DNA of 7,942 nt from an uncultured Collinsella sp. GTDB lineage: Bacteria; Actinomycetota; Coriobacteriia; Coriobacteriales; Coriobacteriaceae. Numbering within the stretch: position 1 is the first letter of the stretch; each line of letters opens with the position of its first letter. A program made the position numbers and the translations under genes. The DNA is taken from contig CAAECP010000018.1 in the NCBI GenBank assembly GCA_900754385.1, forward strand, positions 1-7,942, in the 5' to 3' direction. The notes beneath the pieces are model-generated. The model did no database searches. It was given only the letters and a program-made list of their open reading frames with translations, and had not been told where the DNA came from. Shown piece by piece: positions 1 through 5,694 of this stretch.

Positions 1-231
1 CAGTACGGCGACACCGTGAGCGTCAATAATTACGGCATGCCGCGCATTGGCGGTGGCGGTTCGCGTGGTCGCCTGATCGTGCAACTGCGCGTGGTCGTTC
101 CCACCAATCTTTCCAATAAGCAACACGAGCTGCTCCGTGCTTTTGCCGATGAGATGGGCGATGACGTCGCTTCCGGTAAGAAGTCGGTGACCGACCGTAT
201 CAAGAGTGCCCTCGACGATATCCTCGATTAA
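1..231 (+). CDS. dnaJ: Chaperone protein DnaJ, C-terminal end (5'-truncated by window)
   Basis: This is the last 76 residues of a DnaJ (Hsp40) co-chaperone, which delivers unfolded clients to DnaK and stimulates its ATPase in the cytoplasm. The frame is open from base 1 and stops at TAA 229-231, so the J domain, the Gly/Phe region and any zinc fingers lie upstream of the window. What is visible fits the second C-terminal substrate-binding domain: a Gly-Met-Pro turn, a Gly-rich stretch, a beta strand ending in VVVP, then a helix of the LSNKQHELLRAFA type. The family usually has GDL before that strand; here it reads GRL, a modest departure. In actinobacteria a dnaJ next to hrcA usually heads this gene group, so this may be the HrcA-linked copy, but hrcA is not visible here. 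The next gene starts 9 nt downstream, and its ribosome binding site overlaps this stop codon. Confidence 0.88.
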   Translation, partial: QYGDTVSVNNYGMPRIGGGGSRGRLIVQLRVVVPTNLSNKQHELLRAFADEMGDDVASGKKSVTDRIKSALDDILD

Positions 232-240
232 GGAGCCCGC

Positions 241-1533
241 GTGCTCGCACCCCATATTTCCGTCGTCAACCTCGGCTGCCGTGTCAACCGGGTTGAGTCT
301 GACCGTATCACTGCCGATCTTATGCGCCTGGGCTTTGCTATTGTGGATCCCCAGGATGCCGATCTGATCGTCATTAACACCTGTGCCGTTACGGGCGAGG
401 CCGAGGCCAAGACCCGTAAGGCCGTCCGTCATGCGCTGGCCCATCCTAACGACCCTTACGTGGTCGTAACCGGCTGCGTCGTCAACCTGCATCCCGAGGA
501 GTTGCTGGAGCTCTCCGATCGCGTGATCGCCGAGCCGTCCAAGATTGACGTCGCCGAGCGCGTCTGCGAGGTGCTGGGTGTCGAATCCGATAGCGTTCCC
601 GCCTGCAGCGATGGCGAGGTGGTCGATGCGCTCGGTCGCTCTCGCCTGGGCGTGAAGATTCAGGACGGCTGCAACCATCGCTGCACCTATTGCATTGTGT
701 GGAAGGCACGCGGCCCCGAGCGCTCCGTGCCCGTCGAGTCCGTGCTCGAGCAAGTTCGCGAGGCCCAGGAGGCCGGCGTGCCCGAGGTGGTGCTGACCGG
801 TGTGAACCTGGGTGCCTACGATGGCAAGAGCGCGACCGACGAGCACGTCGAAATCGATGAGCTGCTCGAGGCCATCATGGAGCGCACGTCTATTCCGCAT
901 GTGCGCATTTCCTCGGTCGAGCCCATGGATATCTCTGAGCGCCTGCTTAAGGTTATGGCGCGCTATCCGCAGCGTATCGCCCCGTTTTTGCACCTGCCCG
1001 TGCAGTCCGGCTGCACGGCGACCCTGCATCGCATGGGCCGTCCCTATAGTGCGGAGGCCTTTGAGGACACGGTGCGTATGATTCGCGCCAATCTGCCGCA
1101 GGCGTCTCTTTCGTGCGACGTTATCGTCGGTTTTCCCGGTGAGACGGACGAGGAATTCGAGGAGTCGCTGGCGCTGTGCCGCCGTGTGGGTTTCTCGCGT
1201 ATGCACGTGTTCCGCTATAGCAAGCGTCCCGGTACCCTTGCTGCCGACATGCCCGACCAAGTGCCGCCCGAGGTTATGGCCGAGCGCAGCCGCCGTATGC
1301 GGGCCGCCGCGCAGGAGCTCGCTATTGCCGACGCTCGTCGTCGCGTGGGCACTGTCGAGCGTGCCGTGCTCGAGTATGGCGACAACCTGACGCTCGGCTC
1401 GTTCCATCATGCCCGTCTTGACGATACCTGTGGACTCACAGCCCCGTGCCTGCTCGATGTTGCTATCATCGGAGTCGATGATTCCGGCTTGGTCCATGCG
1501 CGCAGGGAGGTTCATGGAAGCCTCGAAGATTAG
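241..1533 (+). CDS. mtaB: tRNA (N6-L-threonylcarbamoyladenosine(37)-C2)-methylthiotransferase MtaB
   Basis: This is a radical-SAM methylthiotransferase of 430 residues. MtaB adds a 2-methylthio group to t6A at position 37 of ANN-decoding tRNAs, next to the anticodon. The N-terminal UPF0004 domain has the three cysteines expected to hold the second 4Fe-4S cluster, at C13, C48 (NTCAVT) and C79 (TGCVV). The radical-SAM CxxxCxxC motif is C144, C148 and C151. Further family signatures are LTGVNLGAYD at 185-194, HLPVQSG at 251-257, DVIVGFPGET at 293-302 and YSKRPGTLA at 326-334. Residues from about 370 would be a divergent TRAM RNA-binding domain. I assign MtaB rather than MiaB from these motifs and from the known dnaJ linkage of mtaB (yqeV in Bacillus). 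The GTG start at 241 follows AAGGAG at 230-235 with 5 nt spacing. Bacillus places prmA and rsmE between dnaJ and mtaB; they are absent here. The 3' end overlaps phoH by 20 nt. Confidence 0.9.
   Translation: MLAPHISVVNLGCRVNRVESDRITADLMRLGFAIVDPQDADLIVINTCAVTGEAEAKTRKAVRHALAHPNDPYVVVTGCVVNLHPEELLELSDRVIAEPSKIDVAERVCEVLGVESDSVPACSDGEVVDALGRSRLGVKIQDGCNHRCTYCIVWKARGPERSVPVESVLEQVREAQEAGVPEVVLTGVNLGAYDGKSATDEHVEIDELLEAIMERTSIPHVRISSVEPMDISERLLKVMARYPQRIAPFLHLPVQSGCTATLHRMGRPYSAEAFEDTVRMIRANLPQASLSCDVIVGFPGETDEEFEESLALCRRVGFSRMHVFRYSKRPGTLAADMPDQVPPEVMAERSRRMRAAAQELAIADARRRVGTVERAVLEYGDNLTLGSFHHARLDDTCGLTAPCLLDVAIIGVDDSGLVHARREVHGSLED
1504..1510 (+). promoter_or_regulatory. Ribosome binding site for phoH, inside mtaB
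   Basis: AGGGAGG lies 3 nt before ATG 1514 and sits inside the last codons of mtaB. It supports 1514 as the phoH start over the in-frame upstream ATG at 1409, which lacks a comparable site and would lengthen the overlap with mtaB to 125 nt. Translation of mtaB should expose the site, so the two genes are probably coupled. Confidence 0.7.
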
Positions 1534-2500
1534 ACTTACCGTTCCCGAGGGTATCGACCCCTCGCGCGTTTTGGGCGCCGGCGACGGCGTCCTTCGTGCA
1601 CTCGAGAACTTGGTGCGCGCCCATGTGGTCGCCCGTGGCGATAGCATCGCCGTGAGCGGTGACCCGGATGAGGTCGAACTCGTGGCGCGTTTTTTCGAAC
1701 ATGCCTTTCGTGAGGCTGCTGCCGGGCGCACGCTTTCTGCCGACGATGTCTCGCGCTGTCTGGCCGTTCTGCGCGACGGTGAGCACGAGGCTACGTCGCT
1801 TCGCGATGACGTGCTGCTTTCGTATCGCGGCCGTGTCATTCGTCCCAAGACGCTCGGGCAAAAGCGCTATGTGGATGCCATTCGCTCGCATACCATCACC
1901 TTTGGCTTGGGTCCTGCCGGTACCGGTAAGACCTATCTGGCCATGGCGCTCGCCGTTGCCGCGCTCAAGCGTCACGAGGTGGGCCGTCTGATCTTGACGC
2001 GTCCGGTTGTCGAGGCGGGGGAGAATCTGGGCTTTTTGCCCGGTACTCTTGAGGAAAAGATCGATCCCTACATGCGTCCGCTCTACGACGCCCTTTTTGA
2101 CATGATGGATCGCGAGCGCACCGATGAGCTTATGGAGCGCGGTGTGATCGAGATCGCCCCGCTTGCCTACATGCGCGGCCGCACGCTGAGCGATGCCTTC
2201 GTGGTGCTCGACGAGGCGCAAAATACCACGCCCGAGCAGATGAAGATGTTCCTGACGCGCTTGGGCTTTAACTCTAAGTTCGTGATTACCGGCGACCTGA
2301 GCCAGCGTGACCTGGTGGGTCGTCGTGGTGGCTTGACGGATGTCGAGAAGATTTTGGGCCGTGTCGACGATGTGGCGTTTGCGCACCTGGAGCGCGCCGA
2401 CGTGGTGCGCCATGCCCTGGTGGGTCGTATCGTCGAGGCATATGATGCTTATGATGACGTGCGTGAGCAGCGCTCGCGCGACCGAAAGGAGTCCCGTTGA
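1514..2500 (+). CDS. phoH: PhoH-like ATPase (PhoL/YbeZ type)
   Basis: This is a 328-residue cytoplasmic P-loop NTPase of the PhoH family, close to the usual length of about 320-350. Residues 1 to about 85 match the small N-terminal KH-like part of the family. The ATPase core follows, with Walker A GPAGTGKT at 133-140, Walker B VVLDEAQN at 230-237 and a TGD sensor-like motif at 259-261. The conserved TRPVVEAGENLGFLPG segment is at 162-177, and ITGDLSQRDL with the GL/I linker stretch is near 258-274. The E. coli homologue YbeZ is a YbeY partner linked to 16S rRNA processing. The name PhoH comes from a phosphate-regulated relative and does not prove a phosphate role. The ybeY gene directly downstream and overlapping supports the ribosome-maturation role. 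The start is ATG 1514, chosen by the AGGGAGG site and by the protein beginning MEASKIRLTVPEG, which fits the family N-terminus. Biochemical activity (RNA helicase or RNase-like) is inferred from the family. Confidence 0.92.
   Translation: MEASKIRLTVPEGIDPSRVLGAGDGVLRALENLVRAHVVARGDSIAVSGDPDEVELVARFFEHAFREAAAGRTLSADDVSRCLAVLRDGEHEATSLRDDVLLSYRGRVIRPKTLGQKRYVDAIRSHTITFGLGPAGTGKTYLAMALAVAALKRHEVGRLILTRPVVEAGENLGFLPGTLEEKIDPYMRPLYDALFDMMDRERTDELMERGVIEIAPLAYMRGRTLSDAFVVLDEAQNTTPEQMKMFLTRLGFNSKFVITGDLSQRDLVGRRGGLTDVEKILGRVDDVAFAHLERADVVRHALVGRIVEAYDAYDDVREQRSRDRKESR
2485..2491 (+). promoter_or_regulatory. Ribosome binding site fixing the TTG start of ybeY
   Basis: AAAGGAG stands 5 nt before TTG 2497. 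No ATG or GTG exists in the ybeY frame at this position, because the nearby GTG at 2501 is out of frame. The site and the TTGA stop/start overlap together make TTG 2497 the best start. Confidence 0.72.
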
Positions 2501-3006
2501 GTGTATTGATCAGCAACGATGCCGAGCTCGATACGCTGCTTGACGCGCAGGAGGTGGAGCACATCTGCGAGGTTGTGCTTGCTGCCGAGGGCGTTGAACG
2601 TGAAGTCGAGATTTCCCTTTCGTATGTCGACGAGGACGAGATGCACGAGCTCAACCACGAGTGGCGCGGTATCGACCGCACCACCGATGTGCTCTCGTTT
2701 GAATGCGACTCGGCCTTTGACAAGGATATTCCCGCCGACGAGACGCTCGAGCTCGGCGATATCATCTTGGCCCCGCAGGTTATTGCCCGTCAGGCCCCCG
2801 GTTTTGGCAATAGCCCCGCTGACGAGTGTCGTCTGATGCTCGTACACGGCATGCTGCACCTGCTGGGCTATGACCATATCGAGGACGACGAGGCCGAGGT
2901 CATGGAGGCCCGCGAGGACGCCATCCTGCGCGATCTGGCGCTCGAGCGCGGCGAGGACCCCAAGCTAGTCCACGTCGGCCCCATCACCAACCACGCCCAC
3001 GACTAG
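2497..3006 (+). CDS. ybeY: Endoribonuclease YbeY, 16S rRNA maturation factor
   Basis: This is a 169-residue zinc-dependent single-strand RNA endonuclease. YbeY acts in 3' end maturation of 16S rRNA and in quality control of 70S ribosomes. The metal-binding signature HGxxHxxGxDH is complete, with H117, H121 and H127 in MLVHGMLHLLGYDH. Other family marks are the TDVLSF segment at 63-68, preceded by R61, and the LGDI strand at 86-89. The start is taken as TTG 2497, which overlaps the phoH stop as TTGA and has a well-spaced AAAGGAG. A second in-frame TTG at 2506 is possible but less well placed. After the conserved helix (about 131-150) there is a short His-rich tail ending NHAHD, so the protein is at the long end for the family. 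In E. coli YbeY is known to associate with Era and with the PhoH-type protein YbeZ; both are encoded in this cluster. The dgkA start lies 9 nt downstream, and its AGGAG overlaps this stop codon. Confidence 0.93.
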   Translation: MSVLISNDAELDTLLDAQEVEHICEVVLAAEGVEREVEISLSYVDEDEMHELNHEWRGIDRTTDVLSFECDSAFDKDIPADETLELGDIILAPQVIARQAPGFGNSPADECRLMLVHGMLHLLGYDHIEDDEAEVMEAREDAILRDLALERGEDPKLVHVGPITNHAHD

Positions 3007-3015
3007 GAGCCGTCT

Positions 3016-3393
3016 ATGATTCCCGGATCGAACAAGGACCATCCGTCCTTCTTAAAGTCGTTTTCCTACGCCATGGAGGGCTTCGTCACCGCCGTCAAGA
3101 CCGAGCGCAACATTAAGGTCATGCTCGTGGCGGGCGTGTGCACCGTCATTGCTGGCTGTATCGTGGGCCTCGACATTGCCGAGTGGGCCACGATTATCAT
3201 CTGTTGCGGCCTGGTGATTCACGGCGAGCTGTGCAACACCGCTATGGAGGCTATCGTCGACCTGGCGACCCAGGAGCTCCATCCGCTGGCCAAGCGTGCG
3301 AAGGACATCGCCGCCGCCTCTGTATACATTCTTTCCATCACCGCCGCGATTGTGGGCGTGCTGGTATTTGCCCACGCGCTCGGCTTTATTTAG
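3016..3393 (+). CDS. dgkA: Diacylglycerol kinase / undecaprenol kinase family protein
   Basis: This is a 125-residue integral membrane lipid kinase of the prokaryotic DgkA family. In Gram-positive bacteria the family mainly phosphorylates undecaprenol to supply the cell-wall carrier lipid; in E. coli it phosphorylates diacylglycerol. Three hydrophobic segments are seen at about 35-52, 56-70 and 99-121, as expected for the trimeric enzyme. Conserved active-site residues are all present with a constant offset of two from E. coli DgkA: E30, E71, N74, E78, D82, K96 and D97, in GELCNTAMEAIVDL and LAKRAKDIAA. An amphipathic N-terminus (SFLKSFSYAMEG) precedes the first membrane helix. ATG 3016 has AGGAG at 3005-3009, 6 nt upstream. 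Placement between ybeY and era is the arrangement known from Bacillus and other Firmicutes. The choice between undecaprenol and diacylglycerol as substrate cannot be settled from sequence; undecaprenol is more likely in a Gram-positive. Confidence 0.9.
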   Translation: MIPGSNKDHPSFLKSFSYAMEGFVTAVKTERNIKVMLVAGVCTVIAGCIVGLDIAEWATIIICCGLVIHGELCNTAMEAIVDLATQELHPLAKRAKDIAAASVYILSITAAIVGVLVFAHALGFI

Positions 3394-3400
3394 AAAGGGA
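3392..3400 (+). promoter_or_regulatory. Ribosome binding site for era
   Basis: AGAAAGGGA lies 5 nt before ATG 3406. It is a good site and supports the long form of Era that includes the acidic N-terminal extension. The internal in-frame ATG at 3514 has no comparable purine-rich site. Confidence 0.72.
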
Positions 3401-3405
3401 TTCCC

Positions 3406-4473
3406 ATGTCCGACAATATGCAGCCTACCGATGAGATCCTGGACGACGAGACTTTGGACGCGGTGGATACCGAGGGGCTCGAGGAAGTCGAGGAGTTCGA
3501 TCCGTTTGAGGGCATGAGCGATGAGGAGCTCGACGCCCTGTGCGACGAGGACGACAACCTCGCGGGCTTTGGCGACGTTGAGCCTGGTTTTCGCAGCGGC
3601 TTCGTGGCCCTGGTCGGACGCCCCAACGCCGGCAAGTCCACGCTGCTTAATGCCTGCTATGGCAAGAAGGTCGCCATCACCTCACCGGTGGCCCAGACGA
3701 CCCGCCGCCGCATGCGCGCCGTCGTCAACCGTCCCGGCTACCAGCTGGTCTTTGTCGATACCCCGGGTATTCATAAGCCCAAGGACGGTCTGGGATCCGA
3801 GCTCAACAAGAGCGCGTTGTTCGAGCTGAACGATGTCGATGTCGTCGCGTTTTTGATTGATGCCACCAAGCCGATTGGCAGGGGAGACGCTTGGGTTGCC
3901 GAGCGCGTCAGATGCGCTCGTTGCAAGAAGGTCCTGGTGCTCACCAAGGCCGATGAGGCCGATCCCGCCCAGGTTATGGAACAGCTCAAGGCCGCCCACG
4001 AGCTCATGGAGTATGACGACGAGATCGTTACGTCGTCGGTCAAGAACTTCAACGTCGATGCCTTTATCGAGACCGTTGCGCACTTTTTGCCCGAGGGTCC
4101 GCGTTGGTTCCCCGAGGACATGGGTACCGACGCTTCCGATGAGACGCTCGTTGCCGAGTTTGTGCGCGAGAAGGTCTTGCGCCGCACCCGTGATGAGATT
4201 CCGCACTCCGTTGGCGTGATCTGCGATGCGCTCGAGCAGACCAAGAAGGTACTGCGCGTGCACGCCACCATTTACGTCGAGCGCGAGGGCCAAAAGGGCA
4301 TCATCATCGGCAAGGGCGGCGAGATGATCAAGCATATCGGTATCGACGCCCGCCGCGATCTTGAGCGCATCTTTGGCACGCAGGTCTTTTTGGAGCTGGA
4401 CGTGAAGGTCAAGGCCGGCTGGCGTGACGACGAGGCCCAGATTCGCCGCTTTGGGTACAACGCGGAAGATTAG
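3406..4473 (+). CDS. era: GTPase Era with acidic N-terminal extension
   Basis: This is a 355-residue GTPase that binds 16S rRNA near its 3' end and checks 30S subunit assembly. The GTPase domain begins at about residue 63. G1 is GRPNAGKS at 71-78, G2 lies in TTRRRMRA at 98-105, G3 is DTPG at 118-121, G4 is TKAD at 180-183 and G5 is near 209-214 (TSSVKN). G4 has Thr in place of the usual Asn, as I recall is common in actinobacterial Era. The C-terminal KH domain is intact, with the GKGG loop at 302-305 and the preceding Era signature VREKVLRRTRDEIPHSV at 253-269. Typical Era is about 300 residues; the surplus is the first 62 residues, which hold 25 Asp/Glu and no Lys, Arg or His. The start at 3406 is supported by AGAAAGGGA at 3392-3400. 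The gene sits 12 nt after dgkA and 9 nt before recO. Confidence 0.94.
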   Translation: MSDNMQPTDEILDDETLDAVDTEGLEEVEEFDPFEGMSDEELDALCDEDDNLAGFGDVEPGFRSGFVALVGRPNAGKSTLLNACYGKKVAITSPVAQTTRRRMRAVVNRPGYQLVFVDTPGIHKPKDGLGSELNKSALFELNDVDVVAFLIDATKPIGRGDAWVAERVRCARCKKVLVLTKADEADPAQVMEQLKAAHELMEYDDEIVTSSVKNFNVDAFIETVAHFLPEGPRWFPEDMGTDASDETLVAEFVREKVLRRTRDEIPHSVGVICDALEQTKKVLRVHATIYVEREGQKGIIIGKGGEMIKHIGIDARRDLERIFGTQVFLELDVKVKAGWRDDEAQIRRFGYNAED

Positions 4474-4482
4474 TTCGCGTCA

Positions 4483-5232
4483 ATGGCAGGCTCCCGGACA
4501 TATCGCACGAAGGTGCTCGTCCTCGATAAGACGAAGCTCAAAGAGACGGACCTGATCTTGACGATGCTTGACGAGCGGGGGCGGCAGGTTCGTGCCGTGG
4601 CAAAGGGCGCCCGCAAACCCGGTGGACGTCTGGCTGCGCGCTGCGAGTTGTTCTGTACGGTCGATATGCTGCTCGCGCATGGACGGTCACTCGACGTGGT
4701 TTCTCAGGCCGAGCTTATGGAGGCGCCGCTCGGCGCTGCGCCCTATTACGAGACGACCTGCGCCGCAAGCGCGATCGCCGAGGTTGCGCGCGTGTGCTCG
4801 TTCGAGGACGCCGAGGACCCGTTTACCTTTGCCATTACGCAACGGGCGCTTACCCTGGTGGGCAGCGGGATTGACGCGGCGCATATGGACCTACTTGTGG
4901 CGGCATATGTCTTTAAGCTGCTGTCGCACGTTGGCTATCGACCAGATTTTTCGGCCTGCGTGCTGTGCGGAGACCCCATGCTGTCGCATTTTTCACCACA
5001 GGCGGGCGGGCTCATGTGCGGATCGTGCGCGTCGAGCGTTCCGGGTGCCGAGCTGGTATCGACTGGTGAGGTCGCCTGGCTGCGCGCCCTCATGTCCATG
5101 ACCTTCGATGCGCTCATGGCCGAGCGAATCGACCCGCATACGGCGGCATTCTTGCTCGGGCTTTCGCATGTTTGGGCCGCCACGCACACCGATCAGCGCC
5201 TCCGTGCGATGGAATTCATGTTGGGTCGGTGA
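4483..5232 (+). CDS. recO: DNA repair protein RecO
   Basis: This is a 249-residue recombination mediator. With RecR, RecO helps load RecA onto SSB-coated single-stranded DNA in the RecFOR pathway and anneals strands. The N-terminal OB fold starts with TYRTKVLVLDKTKLKETDLI and reaches AVAKGARKPGGRL at about 38-50, a clear RecO signature. A helical domain follows, with a zinc-finger-like site C159xxC162 and C179xxC182 (CVLCGDP and MCGSCA), found in many RecO proteins but not in E. coli. Length is normal. The ATG at 4483 has no strong Shine-Dalgarno: GGAAG at 4463-4467 is about 15 nt away, so initiation may rely on coupling to era, whose stop is 9 nt upstream. A GTG at codon 11 is an alternative start but would remove the first strand of the OB fold. 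The gene has more mixed codon use than rpsO or pnp, consistent with low expression. Its TGA stop is the last gene end before a likely new promoter. Confidence 0.9.
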   Translation: MAGSRTYRTKVLVLDKTKLKETDLILTMLDERGRQVRAVAKGARKPGGRLAARCELFCTVDMLLAHGRSLDVVSQAELMEAPLGAAPYYETTCAASAIAEVARVCSFEDAEDPFTFAITQRALTLVGSGIDAAHMDLLVAAYVFKLLSHVGYRPDFSACVLCGDPMLSHFSPQAGGLMCGSCASSVPGAELVSTGEVAWLRALMSMTFDALMAERIDPHTAAFLLGLSHVWAATHTDQRLRAMEFMLGR

Positions 5233-5256
5233 TGATGCGCAGGGGCGGGCTGCTTG

Positions 5257-5265
5257 TGGTAACAT
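5257..5265 (+). promoter_or_regulatory. Candidate extended -10 promoter for rpsO
   Basis: TGGTAACAT matches an extended -10 (TGn followed by TAACAT, four of six bases of TATAAT). No good -35 is seen 16-18 nt upstream, as can be the case for extended -10 promoters. It would start transcription near 5272 and give a leader of about 98 nt. It falls in the widest gap downstream of the operon, just where a ribosomal protein gene would need its own promoter. Confidence 0.4.
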
Positions 5266-5271
5266 ATCGGC

Positions 5272-5369
5272 CGTTGGTACCTCGACCTTGGTTGCTCGCT
5301 CCACCGGCGGCTTCCCAGTCCGAGGCGAATCGAGTTGCCCGTGGGCGACGTTAAACGAAAGGTGAAACA
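5272..5369 (+). promoter_or_regulatory. rpsO mRNA leader, possible S15 autoregulatory element
   Basis: This is the untranslated leader predicted for rpsO. It can form a hairpin at 5334-5349: GTTGCC pairs with GGCGAC through one G-U pair, with a CGTG loop, ending 8 nt before the AAAGGTG ribosome binding site. Upstream, CCTCG at 5280-5284 can pair with either CGAGG at 5321-5325 or, shifted by one base, CTCGA with TCGAG at 5330-5334. The second choice shares base 5334 with the hairpin, so the two folds compete. S15 is known to repress its own mRNA in several phyla, using unrelated RNA structures. Regulation here is inferred from that and from the pairing potential; no fold was computed. Confidence 0.35.
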
Positions 5370-5648
5370 ATGACTGTTTCCAAAGAGCGCAAGGCTGAGC
5401 TGACTGCCCAGTTCGGTAACACCCCGGTCGACACCGGCAACCCCAAGGTTCAGGTCGCCATCCTGTCCGAGCGCATCAAGGAGCTGACCGAGCACATGAA
5501 GTCCCACCAGAAGGACTTCCACACCCGTCGTGGTCTGCTCATGCTCGTCGGTCGTCGTCGTCGTCTTCTTTCCTACATCAAGAAGAACGACATCGTCGAG
5601 TACCGTGAGCTCATCAAGGCTCTGGGCATCCGCGACAACATCCAGTAG
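5370..5648 (+). CDS. rpsO: 30S ribosomal protein S15
   Basis: This is the 92-residue S15 (bacterial uS15), a primary binder of the central domain of 16S rRNA (helices 20-22) that helps seed platform assembly and forms a bridge to the 50S subunit. Length matches the family (about 89). Conserved stretches are DTGNPKVQVAILSERI at 21-36, LTEHMKSHQKDFHTRRGLL at 39-57, and RRRRLLSYI at 62-70. The usual DTGSPEVQ reads DTGNPKVQ here. The start ATG 5370 has AAAGGTG at 5358-5364, 5 nt upstream. Codon choice is strongly biased, with all lysines AAG and a run of four CGT arginine codons, as expected for a highly expressed gene. It is followed by an intrinsic terminator and then pnp, the common bacterial neighbour. 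Confidence 0.97.
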   Translation: MTVSKERKAELTAQFGNTPVDTGNPKVQVAILSERIKELTEHMKSHQKDFHTRRGLLMLVGRRRRLLSYIKKNDIVEYRELIKALGIRDNIQ

Positions 5649-5662
5649 GATTTGTACATGCT

Positions 5663-5694
5663 AAGAGCGTCCTGCGCAGCGGGGCGCTCTTTTT
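5663..5694 (+). terminator. Intrinsic terminator after rpsO
   Basis: A 10-bp stem pairs AAGAGCGTCC (5663-5672) with GGGCGCTCTT (5682-5691), with one G-U pair and a 9-nt loop, followed by a U-tract at 5690-5694. It begins 15 nt after the rpsO stop. The short U-tract (five) leaves room for read-through into pnp, as is known for the terminator between these genes in E. coli. Confidence 0.88.

Noticed and set aside
1409..1513. In-frame upstream ATG that would lengthen PhoH by 35 residues
   Set aside because: The added residues do not match the family start, overlap mtaB extensively and lack a ribosome binding site; ATG 1514 has AGGGAGG and the expected N-terminus.
1466..2413. Long minus-strand open frame (315 codons) opposite phoH
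   Set aside because: It is also codon-aligned with the plus-strand gene and explained by the same codon avoidance. No recognisable domain was seen.
3682..4335. Minus-strand open frame (217 codons) opposite era
   Set aside because: Codon-aligned shadow of era; the plus-strand protein has all GTPase and KH motifs.
5236..5256. Possible terminator after recO (GCAG/CTGC inverted repeat)
   Set aside because: The stem is only four base pairs and no U-tract follows, so it does not qualify as an intrinsic terminator.
5232..5354. A 40-codon frame starting at ATG 5232, overlapping the recO stop as TGATG
   Set aside because: It crosses the putative rpsO promoter and leader, has a weak ribosome binding site, and gives an Arg/Pro/Ala-rich sequence with no recognisable features. 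Most likely chance.
5551..5565. Five GTC trinucleotide repeats in rpsO
   Set aside because: They simply encode the conserved arginine run of S15 with the preferred CGT codon; not a separate repeat element.
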